64,000 nucleotides of DNA, taken from assembly GCF_029633865.1 (NCBI RefSeq), contig NC_079216.1, positions 62,566,860-62,630,859 of the forward strand, written 5' to 3'. The position numbers and the translations under genes were made by a program. Origin of the DNA: Lampris incognitus. Taxonomy: Eukaryota > Chordata > Actinopteri > Lampriformes > Lampridae. The notes under the pieces were generated by a model. That model did no database searches. It was not told the DNA's origin and saw nothing but the letters and a program-made list of their open reading frames with translations. Below are positions 12,180 through 25,100 of this stretch, piece after piece; the stretch's first letter is position 1; the number at the start of each line of letters is the position of its first letter.

Positions 12180-13427
12180 CCCCGTCTCTCTCTCTCTCTA
12201 CTCTCTCTCTGTCTCTCTCTCTCTCTCTCTCTACTCTCTGTCTCTCTCTCTACTCTCTCTATGTCTGTCTCGCTCTCTACTCTCTCTACTCTCTCTCTGT
12301 CTCTCTCTCTCTCTCTACTCTCTGTCTCTCTCTCTCTCTCTACTCTCTGTCTCTCTCTCTACTCTCTCTATGTCTGTCTCGCTCTCTACTCTCTCTACTC
12401 TCTCTCTGTCTCTCTGTCTCTCTCTACTCTCTCTGTCTCTCTCTCTACTCTCTCTATGTGTCTCTCTCTCTCTCTACTCTCTGTCTCTCTCTCTACTCTC
12501 TCTATGTCTGTCTCGCTCTCTACTCTCTCTACTCTCTCTGTCTCTCTCTCTCTCTACTCTCTCTCTGTCTCTCTGTCTCTCTCTACTCTCTCTGTCTCTC
12601 TCTCTACTCTATCTCTCCATGTCTCTCTCTCTCTCTACTCTCTCTATGTCTCTCTCTACTCTCTCTCTGTCTCTCTACTCTCTCTATGTCTCTGTCTCTC
12701 TCTCTCTCTCTACTCTCTCTCTCTCTACTCTCTCTATGTCTCTCTCTACTCTCTCTGTCTCTCTCTACTCTCTCTCTGTCTCTCTGTCTCTCTACTCTCT
12801 CTGTCTCTCTCTCTACTCTATCTCTCCATGTCTCTCTCTCTCTCTCTACTCTCTCTCTCTCTACTCTCTCTATGTCTCTCTCTACTCTCTCTCTGTCTCT
12901 CTACTCTCTCTATGTCTCTCTCTACTCTCTCTCTGTCTCTCTACTCTCTCTATGTCTCTCTCTACTCTCTCTATGTGTCTCTCTCTCTCTACTCTCTCTC
13001 TCTCTACTCTCTCTCTGTCTCTCTCTCTACTCTATCTCTCCATGTCTCTCTCTCTCTCTACTCTCTCTCTCTCTACTCTATGTCTCTCTCTACTCTCTCT
13101 CTGTCTCTCTACTCTCTCTATGTCTCTCTCTACTCTCTCTCTGTCTCTCTCTCTCTCTCTACTCTCTCTCTGTCTCTCTCTACTCTCTCTCTGTCTCTCT
13201 CTCTCTCTCTCTCTACTCTCTCTCTGTCTCTCTACTCTCTCTATGTCTCTCTCTACTCTCTCTCTGTCTCTCTCTCTCTCTCTACTCTCTCTCTGTCTCT
13301 CTCTACTCTCTCTCTGTCTCTCTCTCTCTCTCTCTCTACTCTCTGTCTCTCCATGTCTCTCTCTCCCTCTGTCGCTCTACTCTCTGTCTCTCTCTCTACT
13401 CTCTGTCTCTCTCCCTTCCTCTCTCTG

Positions 13428-13481
<54 letters not shown>

Positions 13482-13505
13482 CGCTCTCTCTGTCTCTGTC
13501 TCTAT
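12180..13505. repeat. 1.3-kb CT-rich compound satellite
   Basis: The + strand is nearly pure pyrimidine: (TC)n broken by TACTC, TGTC and TATGTC, with longer recurring blocks such as tactctctctatgtctctc. The long Ser/Leu open frames in all three forward frames follow from the TC periodicity and are not genes. Confidence 0.97.
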
Positions 13506-15173
13506 TGAATTTTAAACAGGCTCGCTTGGCTTGGAACTGTGCCACCGGCTCGGCTGGGAGGAAAATTCAATCCAATAAGCAGTTTGTCAGTCATAAGTAT
13601 CGTGTGCGGGAAATAAATGTTCCTGCTACAACTCTAAATGCAGATTACCGAGGAATGGAGACAAACAGAGAATCAGATAGGGAAGACAATCAAATAAAGA
13701 ATAATGTGTGTACACGTTTTAGAGTAGAGGATGCATGACCGAGCCGGGGGGAGAGGGGGGGGGGGCTGGGACCTCCAGTTGTGCCTGTCCAGTGAGTAAT
13801 AGATAGGAGGGCGACACAGAGAGAAAGAGCATGCAGTAATCACTCTAATGTAAGGATCTGTGGTTTGTCACACAGATTATTACAAAGCTTTCCGACACGC
13901 TCCTGGGACGGGACATTGGCATCGCCGCCGTGCCAGAGGGCAGTCGTCCCAAAAACGGGCTCCGCTGGAGAGCTACGGTGTCAGCGATGGCGGGGTAACG
14001 CTTTCGGTCGTATGGGAAATGATATTCTGCTGAAATACAGTAACTTGTTGTCCACACTCGCAGGGAGAAGGAAGCGTACTGATTATAAAGGGGGATGCCA
14101 CCACTATAGCGCCGCCTGGCTGCGAGTGTACACCAACTATGAGACCGAATTCGCCGAGGTATTGTGTGGTACCTCTTGTCAGGCGGAGTGAGGGCGAGAA
14201 CGAACAACCCCGACACCCGCGGTTCACCCCCGGTTTGTGATGTCACCCATCTGAGGGAGCGCGTGACCGATCCTGAACCTCCCTATTCCGGTCTGCACTA
14301 CTCCGTCTCGTTTGCCAAAATGAGTCATACAACTCCAGCAGGGCGACTGCGCGCCGCTCCTGCTGGCGCCTTTCCGGACAGCTCGTGCACGTGTCACGGC
14401 GACTAGAATACTAAAAGCTGCGCTGCACAACTTATCTGGCTGACTGGTGGACCAGCTTCTTAGAGGCACCCAAGCCTTTTTACAGCTAATGCGACAGTAG
14501 CATCTCTGTTGTGCCGTCTTAGCATCGTTGATGTTTATATTCCGCGGGATGGCTATCGGGGCTTACATGTAATCCCCTGGATGAGGCAGAATGCAGCCTC
14601 ATCTAACAATCAGGGCAAGGACAAAAGGGAGTAGTGTGCACAAAAAGAGGAGGCCGGGGCTTTTTCGTGCACCATTATGACTCTGCCAGTTAAGCAGAAG
14701 TTAAGTTTCCCTCTCTTGGTCCGAGTTTTCCCTGGCGCCGGTCCCTGTGAGGGACCGTTGAGGGAAGGCAATATGGGGACCGGTACAGTAGTTGTTGCAT
14801 CCTTTTTTGTTCTGCAAGTAGCGCCGAGCAGAGAACTGCTAGCGCCGGCGGGCCGTCGCCTCTGCTGCTACTGCGGCTTCTGTGAAAGACCGGTGGAAGC
14901 ACAGCCGTCAGCCGTGACGAAGCCGCCATGTTTCCAACCTCCGGTTCCTTCACGCTTTCAGTGCTGCAAGACGTCCCGAGCTCCGGCGCTCCGGCTCCTT
15001 CCCGCTAAAAGGAAAGAGAAAGAAAAGGAAGCCGGTGCTCCTGAGGGAGGTGCTCTTTGGACAAAAGGCCTTAGGAAGATGAGGGCGTATTTATTGTGCG
15101 GTTAACGTTTCTACAGCAGCACATGACGGGAGGTGGCACCTCAGTCACGAATCCCATTTTCAGGATTAAAAAC
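13506..15173. other. No gene seen; partly CpG-rich
   Basis: Unique-looking DNA with several CpG-rich stretches (about 13900-14000, 14820-15000). Open frame 14677-15105 is not recognisable and has no splice support. Confidence 0.4.
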
Positions 15174-15183
15174 TCTCAGGATC

Positions 15184-15590
15184 AGGGCCTCCAGGTAGCG
15201 TAGCAGTCTACTCCGTCGCCTACCAACACAGGGATCGCCGGTTCGAATCCTTGCGTTACTTCCGGCTTGGTCGGGCGTCCCTACAGACACAATTGGCCGT
15301 GTCTGCGGCGGGTGGGAAGCCGGACGTTGGTGTGTGTCCTGGTTGCTGCAGTAGCGCCTCCTCTGGTCGGTCGGGGCGCCTTTTGGGCAGGGAGGGGGAA
15401 CCGGGGGGGATAGCGGGATCCTCCCACACGCTACGTCCCCCTGGCGAAACTCCTCGCTGTCGGGTGAAAAGAAGCGGCCGGCGACTCCACATGTATCGGA
15501 GGAGGCCTCCTCGGATCGGCAGAGGGGGTGGAGCAGCAACCGGGACGGGACGGGAGAAAAAGGGGGACAAATCCAAAAGAAAAGATAAAG
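15184..15590 (+). mobile_element. tRNA-derived SINE, family A, full-length copy
   Basis: Box A region (aggtagcgtagcagtcta), box B (ggttcgaatcc at about 15240), body and agaaaaaggggg tail are all present. Target duplications tctcaggatc lie at 15174-15183 and 15591-15600 and are identical. Confidence 0.93.
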
Positions 15591-15600
15591 TCTCAGGATC

Positions 15601-16002
15601 GAAGGTGTGAGGGTCCGAAGTCGATGTTGACATCGCTGCAATTTCTGTAAATGCCGGATTCATACGGAAGACGTCGTCCAGCCGTCGGGTCCGGAGCACA
15701 GACGTGATGACTCGCGGCTCTTAGTGTTGTACCATTGCAGCTCAATTGTCTTAGCGTTCTTGTCAGCCTCAGCAACTCTAAGGAGGCTATCTTGTGTGTT
15801 TCCATTAGGCAAATGTGTGTAACACAAGAGCTTATCACGGAGCTGTAATTCCTCAGCTGTTATTTATTTATATGGGAGGAACAGTCGGCGCCTCCGCCTG
15901 GTATAGGTGTGACATGCTAAAGAGGAGGGCAAAGCCAGCCTTTTAGTTATTTATTTATTTATTTATTTATTTTGGTCTCTTGGAATCACGAAGGCGCATT
16001 TA
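15601..16002. other. No gene seen
   Basis: Non-coding DNA between two SINEs, ending with an (ATTT)n run at about 15945-15972. Confidence 0.5.
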
Positions 16003-16355
16003 ACTACCAACACGGGGCTCGCCGGTTCGAATCCTTGCGTTACCTCCGGCTTGGTCGGGCGTCCCTACAGACACAATTGGCCGTGTCTTGCGGGCGGGAA
16101 GCCGGATGTGGGTGTGTGTCCTGGTCGCTGCACTAGCGCCTCCTCCGGTCGGCCGGGGCGCCTGTTCAGGGGGGGAGGGGGAATGGCGACTCCACATGTA
16201 TGGGAGGAGGCATGTGGTAGTGTGCAGCCCTCCCCGGATCGGCGGAGGGGGTGGAGCAGTGACCGGGACAGCTCGGAAAATAGGGTAATTGGCCAAGTAC
16301 AATTCGGGAGAAAAAGGGGGGAAAAAATCCCCCCCACAAAAAATAAAATAAAAGA
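16003..16355 (+). mobile_element. tRNA-derived SINE, family A, shortened copy
   Basis: It starts at ctaccaacacggggctcgcc, just upstream of box B (ggttcgaatcc), and runs to the gggagaaaaagggggg tail. The first ~40 bp of the head are missing. An internal gap is also present: the gggggaatggcgactccaca junction skips the segment with the cacgcgctacgtccccctgg block. Confidence 0.87.
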
Positions 16356-17799
16356 GAAAAGAAAGATTCCCTTTCAACTGTTTTCATCGACTGAAATTTT
16401 TACTTGCTGGCTGTTTTCTGTTTTCTAATTGTTTACTGGTGGCTCGCATTCTTCTCGGGAGTCACGCCGACTGGAGGCAAATGAAAGCAACATTTTGAAA
16501 CCATTTACACTAATGGGGTCACGAGCAACAACAGCAAAAAAAAAGAGACCAGCCATCCTCCATTTGCTTAGTCGGAGGCGGGTGTAGGAGCCCGTGCGAG
16601 GAGGAGGGGGGGGGGTCCCTTACGTTCTATGGCTTGTTTACACAGGGTCGCCTGTGTGGCAGAGGCAGGTGGTCCGACTCAACGAGAGGCGCTGTAACGC
16701 TGCGAGGCAGCGGGTCTCCGGCGAGGCCGCCGCCGCCGCTGTGCAGCCGACCCCAGAACGCCGGAGAGCACGGGACGTAAACGAGACGTCTGCTTGGTAT
16801 CGCTCCCGCGGCCCGAGCGGCTCTCAGGTGACCGCGCCGGCTCGCAACCGTGACACCGCGAGCCCACATTCCCGTCCCTGACACCTCAAACCTTTGGCAT
16901 TCCTGCTGCCTCCTTAGCAGCGCCTGAAGTGTATAATTAGCATCTGCCTATTTTTTGCAACAGGCGTCCCTGTCTCAACACCCCGCTTATCTCACGCCCC
17001 CCCCCCCCCCCCCCGTCCGTTTACCCGAGGTGTATTTTTGGAGAGGGTGCGCCGGGTTATTCGGCGAGGCTCTGCGTTAGCAGGACGGCTACGAGCACGC
17101 TATCGCAGATCTGCACCGGCCGTTAGCGTTCTCCATGCATCTTCGGGGGTGCTGCAGCGCCGCCCCCCCCCCCCCTCAGCGTGTCTCGTTTCGGACACAT
17201 CCGTGTCGGTGTGTGGCGTTACTTGGATGTTAATGACAAGATTATCCGAATCGTGTCTGTGAAATACGAAGCGCTGGATACGGTTTCACATGAGCAGCCC
17301 TCCCCGTCCCCCCCCCCCCTTCACAGCATAATAAATGGTTCCCTACACGGACTTGTTAGCGTGACTGTTCCTGCGGTGCCTTCAGCGTCATCCCCCGCAA
17401 GCTTGTTCTTGCAAGTGTTCTGCATTTGATCTCGGCTTTTTCCGAGAGTTACAGTTTGGAAAGGGAGAAAAAATGACTGTGAATGCCGATGAGATCATAT
17501 TTAGGCGTTTTAAGCCCCCCCCCCCCAAAAAAAAAGTTCTCTTAGTATGAGACTCCCTGAACTTGCTTTGGTCACTTCTTATGTGCGTAGTAAATGGCCA
17601 GGGTCTCGGACGTCTCTTTGTCGGAGTTGTTACGCGTAGGATTAAACCGAAGACTTAAGTGAAGTTTGAAATTTGAAGAAAAAAAAAACGATATTCATCT
17701 ACTTACGCGTATTATAAATGATAGATGATTTCGTCTTAATTACAGGCACTTTAAAACTAACTGACAAATAAGCGGGCCCATTTATTGAACCTTGTTGAA
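16356..17799. other. No gene seen; CpG-rich block near 16640-16870
   Basis: The 16640-16870 stretch is GC- and CpG-rich with many CCG triplets and could be a small CpG island. Long C runs lie at about 16997-17014 and 17163-17174. No exon was recognised. Confidence 0.4.
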
Positions 17800-18085
17800 C
17801 GCCGGGGTTGTCCGACCTTGGGGGGGGGGGTCATCCCAGGTCCTTTCTGTGTGGAGTTTGCATGTTCTCCCCCGTGTCTGCGGTGGGTTTTCTCCGGGTG
17901 CTCCGGTTCCCCCCCCCCATCATAAAGACATGCATGTTAGGGTTAATACCCCTGTCTGTGCCCCTGACCGAGGCATGGCAGGGTGCTGCACAGCGGCTGC
18001 CCACTGCTCCTAGCTGCACAGCCAGGGTGGGTTAAATGCAGAGGAAGAATTTCCCCACGGGGATTAATAAAGTAATAAAATCAAA
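17800..18085 (+). mobile_element. SINE-like repeat related to family B, variant 3' end
   Basis: It shares gtgtggagtttgcatgttct, cccgtgtctgcg and ctccgggtgctccgg with the copy at 3166. It then switches to a different end: gcacagccagggtgggttaa, aatttccccacggggattaa and taaagtaataaaatc. A reverse-strand fragment of that end sits at about 18350-18400. Confidence 0.7.
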
Positions 18086-18089
18086 TTAA

Positions 18090-18840
18090 ATTAGAATAGA
18101 ATTTCTTTGTAAGGCTGCATCCAGCAGCTGTAGTCTATCTGTAGTCGGTAAAATAAGAACCAAAAGAATCTGAAAACTTACCATACAAAACTCGGGTCAG
18201 TGCACTCCGGTCATCCATTTCAGTTAAATATTTGTTTGCCGGCACTGAAGTGTATTCTTAGTATTGACACGGGGGAAAAAGGTGCTCCGCATGTTGTAAA
18301 TCCTGTTACTTTACTACAGGGTTATTGTTTTGTTTTGTTTTTTTAAGTTTCTCTTATTAATCCCCATGGGGAAATTCAATTACTGCAAATTAACCCACTT
18401 TTCCGCAGTTTGCACTGTAGGAAAAACATGGTCTACAATCCTCTGTTCACAAAAATGCTGGATTTGCTCCCCACGGTAGCCAGAATTCACCAGCTCTTGC
18501 CCCGACCAAAACCCTCTCCCCGTTTCCCCCGTTGCTGGACCCCTCCGTCATCACACTGTATGGACTACATGGTACACATAACCATGTGTCTCGTGGAGTA
18601 ATGTAAAGTACTTTAATCCTAATCACTGTATGATGGTGCTGCCACGGCCTCAACCCAAAAATAATTAGCAGTATTTGAACTTGTTTGCAGCTTTCATACC
18701 AGGGTTAAATACTTCAGTCCTACTTAGTCCAGATTGACCCTGTTGTTGTACACCCCCTCCCCTTCCACCTCCCTATCCCAAATCTCTTTTTTTGTCCACC
18801 ACCCTCTCTCTCTCTCTCTCTCTCTCTCCCCCCCCTCTCT
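18090..18840. other. No gene seen
   Basis: Non-coding DNA with a short reverse copy of the SINE end at 18350-18400 and a (CT)n tract at about 18803-18830. Confidence 0.5.
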
Positions 18841-19106
18841 CTGACAGAGCATGATGGGAGGGGCTAACCATAGTGAGTGGCTAGAGGCAGGCTCTGTACT
18901 ATGACAGCGTGTCAGAGAGAGAGGGAGAGAGCACGACTCCCAGACACAAGGCAGGCATCTACAGCTTTAAACATGATTGCTTCTTTTGTGGATAATCTGT
19001 CGGTACTTCCAGGACGGACTAGACTTCTGTCTGACTCACCGAAAAGGAAGCCTTTGGAGCGCACTGTCTGAATCGTGCTTTGGCTCAGAGCTGTGCGTTA
19101 CTAGGG
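18841..19106 (+). promoter_or_regulatory. Candidate 5' non-coding first exon (possible sema4b leader)
   Basis: A GA-rich, non-repeat stretch follows a CT/GA simple repeat and ends at a near-perfect donor (agggGTAAGT, GT at 19107). Vertebrate first exons often look like this. It lies 16.5 kb upstream of the leader acceptor at 35580 on the same strand. The 64-codon frame inside (18877-19071) resembles no family I know. No TATA box or defined start site is seen. This is inference from one splice signal and composition. Confidence 0.25.
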
Positions 19107-22100
19107 GTAAGTGCTGGTGCTGTAGAGACTAGTCCTGTGTTCAGTATCAGTGCAGTGCCTCGGCTGCACGAATCCGTGACGTGCGTACATGCTGGACTTG
19201 CGGTTACCTGGTGAGGTGTCGTCCCGTCATTGCTCCGTTGGAGTGTTTTAAACTTTTCGATGCCTCCGTCTGCAAAGGGGTTTGTTGTTGCTTTGCCTCT
19301 AACGGGGCAAAGTGGGTGCGAGCTGACACAAAACAGCCCTCCTCTCCCTCCAGTAAGTCTTTATCACAAGCTGATAGCAGGGCAAAGGGGGGGGGGGGTC
19401 GTTAAATACCCAGTTTGTGTGCGTGCATTTGTGTGCCTTTGTGAATGTGCATGCCCACAAGCTTGCATGCGTCTCTGTGCATTCATGTGTGTTTGCAAAC
19501 CTCGTATGAAGAGTTGCAGGCTTTTGACTTGTCGTCTTTGGGAACACGTCTGTTTGCCCGGGTGTGTTTTAAGACGTGCTTGCGTTACGTGCGAGTGCTC
19601 CCGGTAATGCTGAAAAGCGGCGTTGTGTGTTTTCCAGTTGGATCTCATGGCTCAGCCTCCAGCTTCTAAAGCAGGGGTGCAGCAGCAGCGCACGACTGGC
19701 AGTGGGGCCCTTTTTCTGCAGATAGGAGTTAGTGAATGTGGCAGCAGCCAGTGTACACACATCCGCTCGCATCCAGGGAACTTTCTGTGACCCCCCCCCC
19801 CTCTTAGATATTTGGTTAATTTGACTTTGCAGACGACGAGAGAGAAAGAGAGAGTCGAGCTGAAACTGAAGAAACAAGCAAACTGAAAGAAGCTAAGAAA
19901 GGAACCGGTGCATTAAGTCCTATTCATGTATGTTGGAACTCTGCATTTCGTGGGTTAGCGCTGTGGGAGTTGGGGCTGTGTCCATAGTCGAGGGTTGGTG
20001 GTGTGCTGCTGTACAGGGCAGTTTCAGGCCAGAGGCATCAGGTGTTTGTGTGTGAAATCCAAACCTCTCCTACTCCTCCTCTCGGCAGCACCATGGTGAC
20101 TAATGCCAAAGTGTTGGAGGTGTGGGAGGTAGCTGAAGTTAGGATCCATAAATGGAAACTGCATCAGAATCGCGGGGAGAGGCGAGCCATTCATTGTTTT
20201 TGTTCTTGTTGCCTAGCCTTTGGGTTGCATGCATTGTCGAGTCGCCTGTGCTGGGAAAGGTCTGCAGTGTTTTCTCCCGTAGCAATTAAGAGAGGTGCCG
20301 TGTGCACAACGAGAGAATAATACTTGCAGCATATCACCGTTACTCCGCGTTTTCCATCCTGACATTCCTGTCCGTACCTGAGCAAGGGGGTCGAACTCCA
20401 TCCAAGTGTCTGTCACAAGACCTACCGGACTGTACATATTCTCATCCGTTTGCTAGGTGGGAGGGCGAAAATGCTTTCTATCGTGCAACTGGGCCGCCGG
20501 ACATCAGAGACAGCCCTGCAAGCCAAGCTTCTAGTAGGCACAACGGCAGAACCGATGTGTTATTTGCATACACGTAGGTGGAATAACGGACGGCTGCGTC
20601 TCATTTCTAACAGCGAGAATCACACTGGTGGTTCCTCTATCTGCTGTAGATTTCCAAGGAGAAAAGCCTGCCCGTGCTGGTGACCTTGCCCCAGTGTTTT
20701 CTTTTGGTTTGAACCACAAAGAAAACAGCTGGCATTAGCACTCTGGGTACCGGGGCTTTGACAATGAACTGCCTGTATAATGCTGTCAGAAAGAGTTTGG
20801 CTCGTTGGTAAAGGATGGTGCCTGTTGTATCAATAAGACAAATCCAGAGCCCGGGAGCGTGAGCTACCATTAATATTTCCGAGAGTTTGTCGAACGTGTT
20901 CGTGTATCGCGCGTTCTTTTCCGCGGGACGGTCCCCTTTCCACGGGTTTAGCGGGCTGATCCGAATGGGGCTCGGAGTAAGCCTACAGTGTTTGGATCAC
21001 AGGCAAATTGAAACTGATGTGTACCCAAGTTCAGCGTAAGCGCCCTCAGTGTTAATGACTCACAGCCTTTGTGCATAATATCCTCGCCGCAGCTTTGATG
21101 CATCGGCCCGAACGCCGCCATTGCCTGCTGTAGCTAATTATACCAGCGCTCATTTGAACGGCGAAGAGGGATCGTTTGATCCGCAATTGTTGTGTATAGC
21201 CGAAAGTCTTAGCGAAAGAAACAACAAAAAAGAAGAGAGAGAGAGAGAACGAGAGAGAGAGAGAGAGAGGAGGAGGAAACGGCGCCACAGTTGTGACGCT
21301 GTTCGGGGCAGCGAACTACCTGTTACAGATTACAGAACCTTCTCACACAGAAACTGAAATGACGTTCTAATACGTCATATTGTTGCGTTGGTAGCGTAAT
21401 CCCTCATGCTGGCCCCACCAGCACATGTTTCCAATCTTTGTCAGCATATCCCAAGGGCATTTTCTCAGCATTAGCCCACTCTGATCCTTCTTCATCATCT
21501 GTTTACATAGACAGCCTCGCTCTCCCTCGCTCGCTCCCTCTCTCTCTCTTTCTCCCGCTCTCTCGCTCTGGCCCTGTGTGTGTGTGTGTGTGTGTGTATG
21601 AAAGAGTAAGAAAGTATACATGATCTGCACATGAGATATGGGCTGTTTGACAAGCACATTGCTACAAATTAAATCACAAATTGGGTTATGCAATCCATCC
21701 TGGTAGTAAAATCCTGGAGTACAGAAACCGACTGAAAAGCCCCGGGCACGGCACGCCGTCTGCCAAGACCCCAAGCACTGAAGCTTAGCCAAGTTCCCGA
21801 GTACGGGCCTACGGAACCAAGTGGCGTTCTAAAACGCGAGGCGAGACAACCGAGATCGAGGAGGTCGGCGTCGGCGAACCGAACGGCTCGCGGGAAAACG
21901 GGAGTTTACGGAAAACGTGGCGTCCCCGAGAAAACGTTTTTTCCACGTCCCGTTGCTGACGTCTTTGCTATGGCCACATGAGCTTCGCCGTGACACTTTA
22001 ACGACTTCGCCGGCAACGATCGGGTGCGTCACTAGCGGCAGCGCGAGTGGAGAAAAGGGTTAAGAAGCTGGGTTGTGTAGGGGGGGGGGGGTTGGGGGGG

Positions 22101-25100
22101 GGGTGGGGCAGTAGAGTGGCCCGGCCAGCCACTTGTAACCTGAAGGTTAAACACAGGCCTTGAGGGAGTCCTATTACTGTGTACTCACTGATGGGAACTC
22201 TGCAAACATGCATTCTGGGAGCACGGCGGTCTCCTCTGTTTTTTTTTGTTTCTCCCCCCCCCACCCCCACCCCACCCAGTCCAGCACAGAGTGCCCTGAT
22301 GTGGGAAATGACTGCGGACGTGGATCCGGGCCAGATCCCTGTGCTTGCTCTGGTGTCTTGACAGTCGCGTATGCCTTTTTGAGTACCCGTGGGACCCGCA
22401 CAGAAACATGGCACATGCATATGAGGCAGCCCGGGCCTGACCTCATTCACACAGCACCTTGTTTTTACTGTACACAAGCTGGTCAGATAGCTCCAGGAAG
22501 ACTTGGGTGTATGTTTACACGTTGAGTCAGCGCTTCTCGTGTGCTGATGTGAGGACGGCAACACTGTCTTTCTGGAACTTGTTGTCCATCACCCCTCGCA
22601 TCACAGCTGTTGTTCTTGCGCGTCCGTGATACTCCCGTAATGCATTTCTATTTTAAACACGGATCGACTGTGGAACGCGGGTGTCTCTGCGTCACCCCGA
22701 AACTGGACTTAATCGGACAACTGACACCGGTAACGTGTCGCGTACAAAAGTATGCACACGTCGGTTGGTCGTTGTCGTGTCTTCGGTGCGTCTGTGTGTC
22801 GTCTTGACAAGAGCGGGAGAGCGGGTCTGATTAATGGAGCCGGCCTGCAACCCAGCGTTTGTAGGCAGGCCGTCCCTCCCCCACTGCTGTGATTTGATAT
22901 CTGGGAGCGTTTCAGGTTGTGCCCTTTACTCCACTAATGGTGCCGCTGACCCCCCCCCCCCGCCCCTCAGACGTTACAGCAGCAGCAGCCCACTGATCAG
23001 AGACTTCTAATTACTTTACACCAAACAAGCCGCTGCTCTCAGATACCAGAATACAGTGCTGCACTTTGTCAGGAACCGCGTGGAGGATAGACCTTTTATT
23101 TTGCACTCCCGACGGGTTTGATTCCCGTTTCACTGGACCACCTTTCCTCCCGTAAGCCTGGGTGGGAAATCGGGAGAATGTTTACCCAGTGCGTATCGTA
23201 GTCAGACATCCCTGCTGAAAGTAATGAAGGAGAAATGTGCAAACAGGAGGATAGGGGGGTGGGGGGTGGGAGGAGTGACGCTGGTATTTTAACAATTTCA
23301 TGCACAGCTGAAAACATTAAATGAGGCAGAAGTAGCGAGAAGTTGCAGGGGCCGGAGTGTTTTATTCCCCCCTGTGCATCCTCCCTCCATCAACAGTCTA
23401 CAGGCATGGCATGTCAACCTGCACTCTCTTTCTGCCTCCTGCTCCACGTGTCTCTGGATGAGCAGTGATGTAGGCCAGAGCTGTTTTATGACCCCCTTCG
23501 CTCCAAAGTCAAAGACTTTGTGCGAGATCTGCTTTTCTCATGGCGATTCAGGCGAGGTCTGACTTTAGTTAGCCAAGTGCTGGCACATGGCAGCTCACGG
23601 CTCAGTAAGTGCACGGTTGAATCCAACGCGTTTTAAACTGTTTACAAACTGAACTCTTTATGACATGATAACATCGTCTCTATTTATCTACACCGTTAGC
23701 CTCGGGTCTAACGATACAGTTGGGAAAGAGAAGGATAGAAGAAAGGAGGAGCGAAGTAGTCCCAAAGCTTCCTGCAGTAGTGCAGCGTGAAAGCCAGGCC
23801 TGGCAGACAGGCTGGCTGGCCAGATGTTTTAGGTGAGAGGCACAGTAGATAGTGCTGTCTAAATAATTCATCAGATAGGGCTGAAGATGTGATATATTAA
23901 GACACAGTGCAAGCCATCTCGTGGCCTATTCCGGTGCTTTCTTTGCAAAGTGACTGGCTGCAGGGCCCAAACCCCTGCATCCATTCCCTCTTACTGGCAG
24001 TTATCCACCGGCATCCGAGCGGTCGTGGAGACAGTTATAGATACGCTGCTTCTGGGCCCAGAGAGGCGTCCAGACATCTGGAGGGGATGAAGCTACTTAG
24101 CATGCAAGTATCACTTCTCGGGAACCAACGGGGTTGAATCTTTTTGCTCTTTCCTCTATAAGATACATGTTGTGGGGTCAGTTACATTTGAACTGGCTTA
24201 GTTAAGAAGGGAATGGAAGCATTTGCCCTTTGAACGTTATAGTACAGATGAAACCTTCTGCTGTCTCCACTCTTACGGCTAGAAGTTATACATCTGTTAT
24301 GCGATAAGTTCAATGAGCGAAGGTCCACATGTGCAAAACTAGAAATACAAGTGGCTCTCTGATCACATGAACTACACGAACCGCTTTGTCTTTTTAGAGG
24401 TAACGTGTATCTCAAGCAAAGACCTACTACCTGTCAAGGACAAATTAAGAATAACGATAGGAAAACTAATAGTAATAGGAAGAATGATTAAAGAAAGAAT
24501 CGATGCTTTATTCAGCCATGTACAGTTATTTTGCTTGATCTGGTCACGGAGGTTAAAGGTCATGGTCGTCTATAGGACTGTGTAACTTCAGCAAGTTGGT
24601 GATTCGTTCAAGGACACTTCAGCGGGGTTTGCCCACACGGGTCTTCAAACCATTTGTTTGGTTGAGGGGATCTTTATCTAAAGACATCAACCCTCTGTCC
24701 ATAAAAAAGAGAAAAGGACAGATCGTCAGCTCAGGATGTACTTCTGTATTAGCATAGCCCAGTGTGCTTTTAATTCACCATGTCAGTCACACATCCTCAA
24801 TTCATGGCTTAGGAGCCCATTTCCTTATTATTGCATATTAAACTGGTAGAGTTGCTTGAAATTTGGGTTTCTGGTTAAATTACTTTTTTCTGCTTCACCT
24901 TGTGCTGCATCTCTCCACAACATAGCGTGTTAGTTTTTTTTTTCTTTTACTCAACCAGCATTTTGTTATCTGAATCTCTACCTGTCTGCAAGTCAGGCTG
25001 CCATCGAGGGCCGTTGTTTGAATAGCCCTGACCTCTGAGTTGTGAAAGTGGGTGAAGATGTCCGAGGAGATGCTTTGTGCGCTGTTATATCACTCAACTT

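Noticed and set aside
12146..13738. Open frames of 381-530 codons rich in Ser and Leu
   Set aside because: They follow from CT dinucleotide periodicity, are open in all three forward frames and have no other protein signal.
14677..15105. Possible CpG-rich coding exon
   Set aside because: The translation has no family resemblance and flanking splice signals do not bound it.
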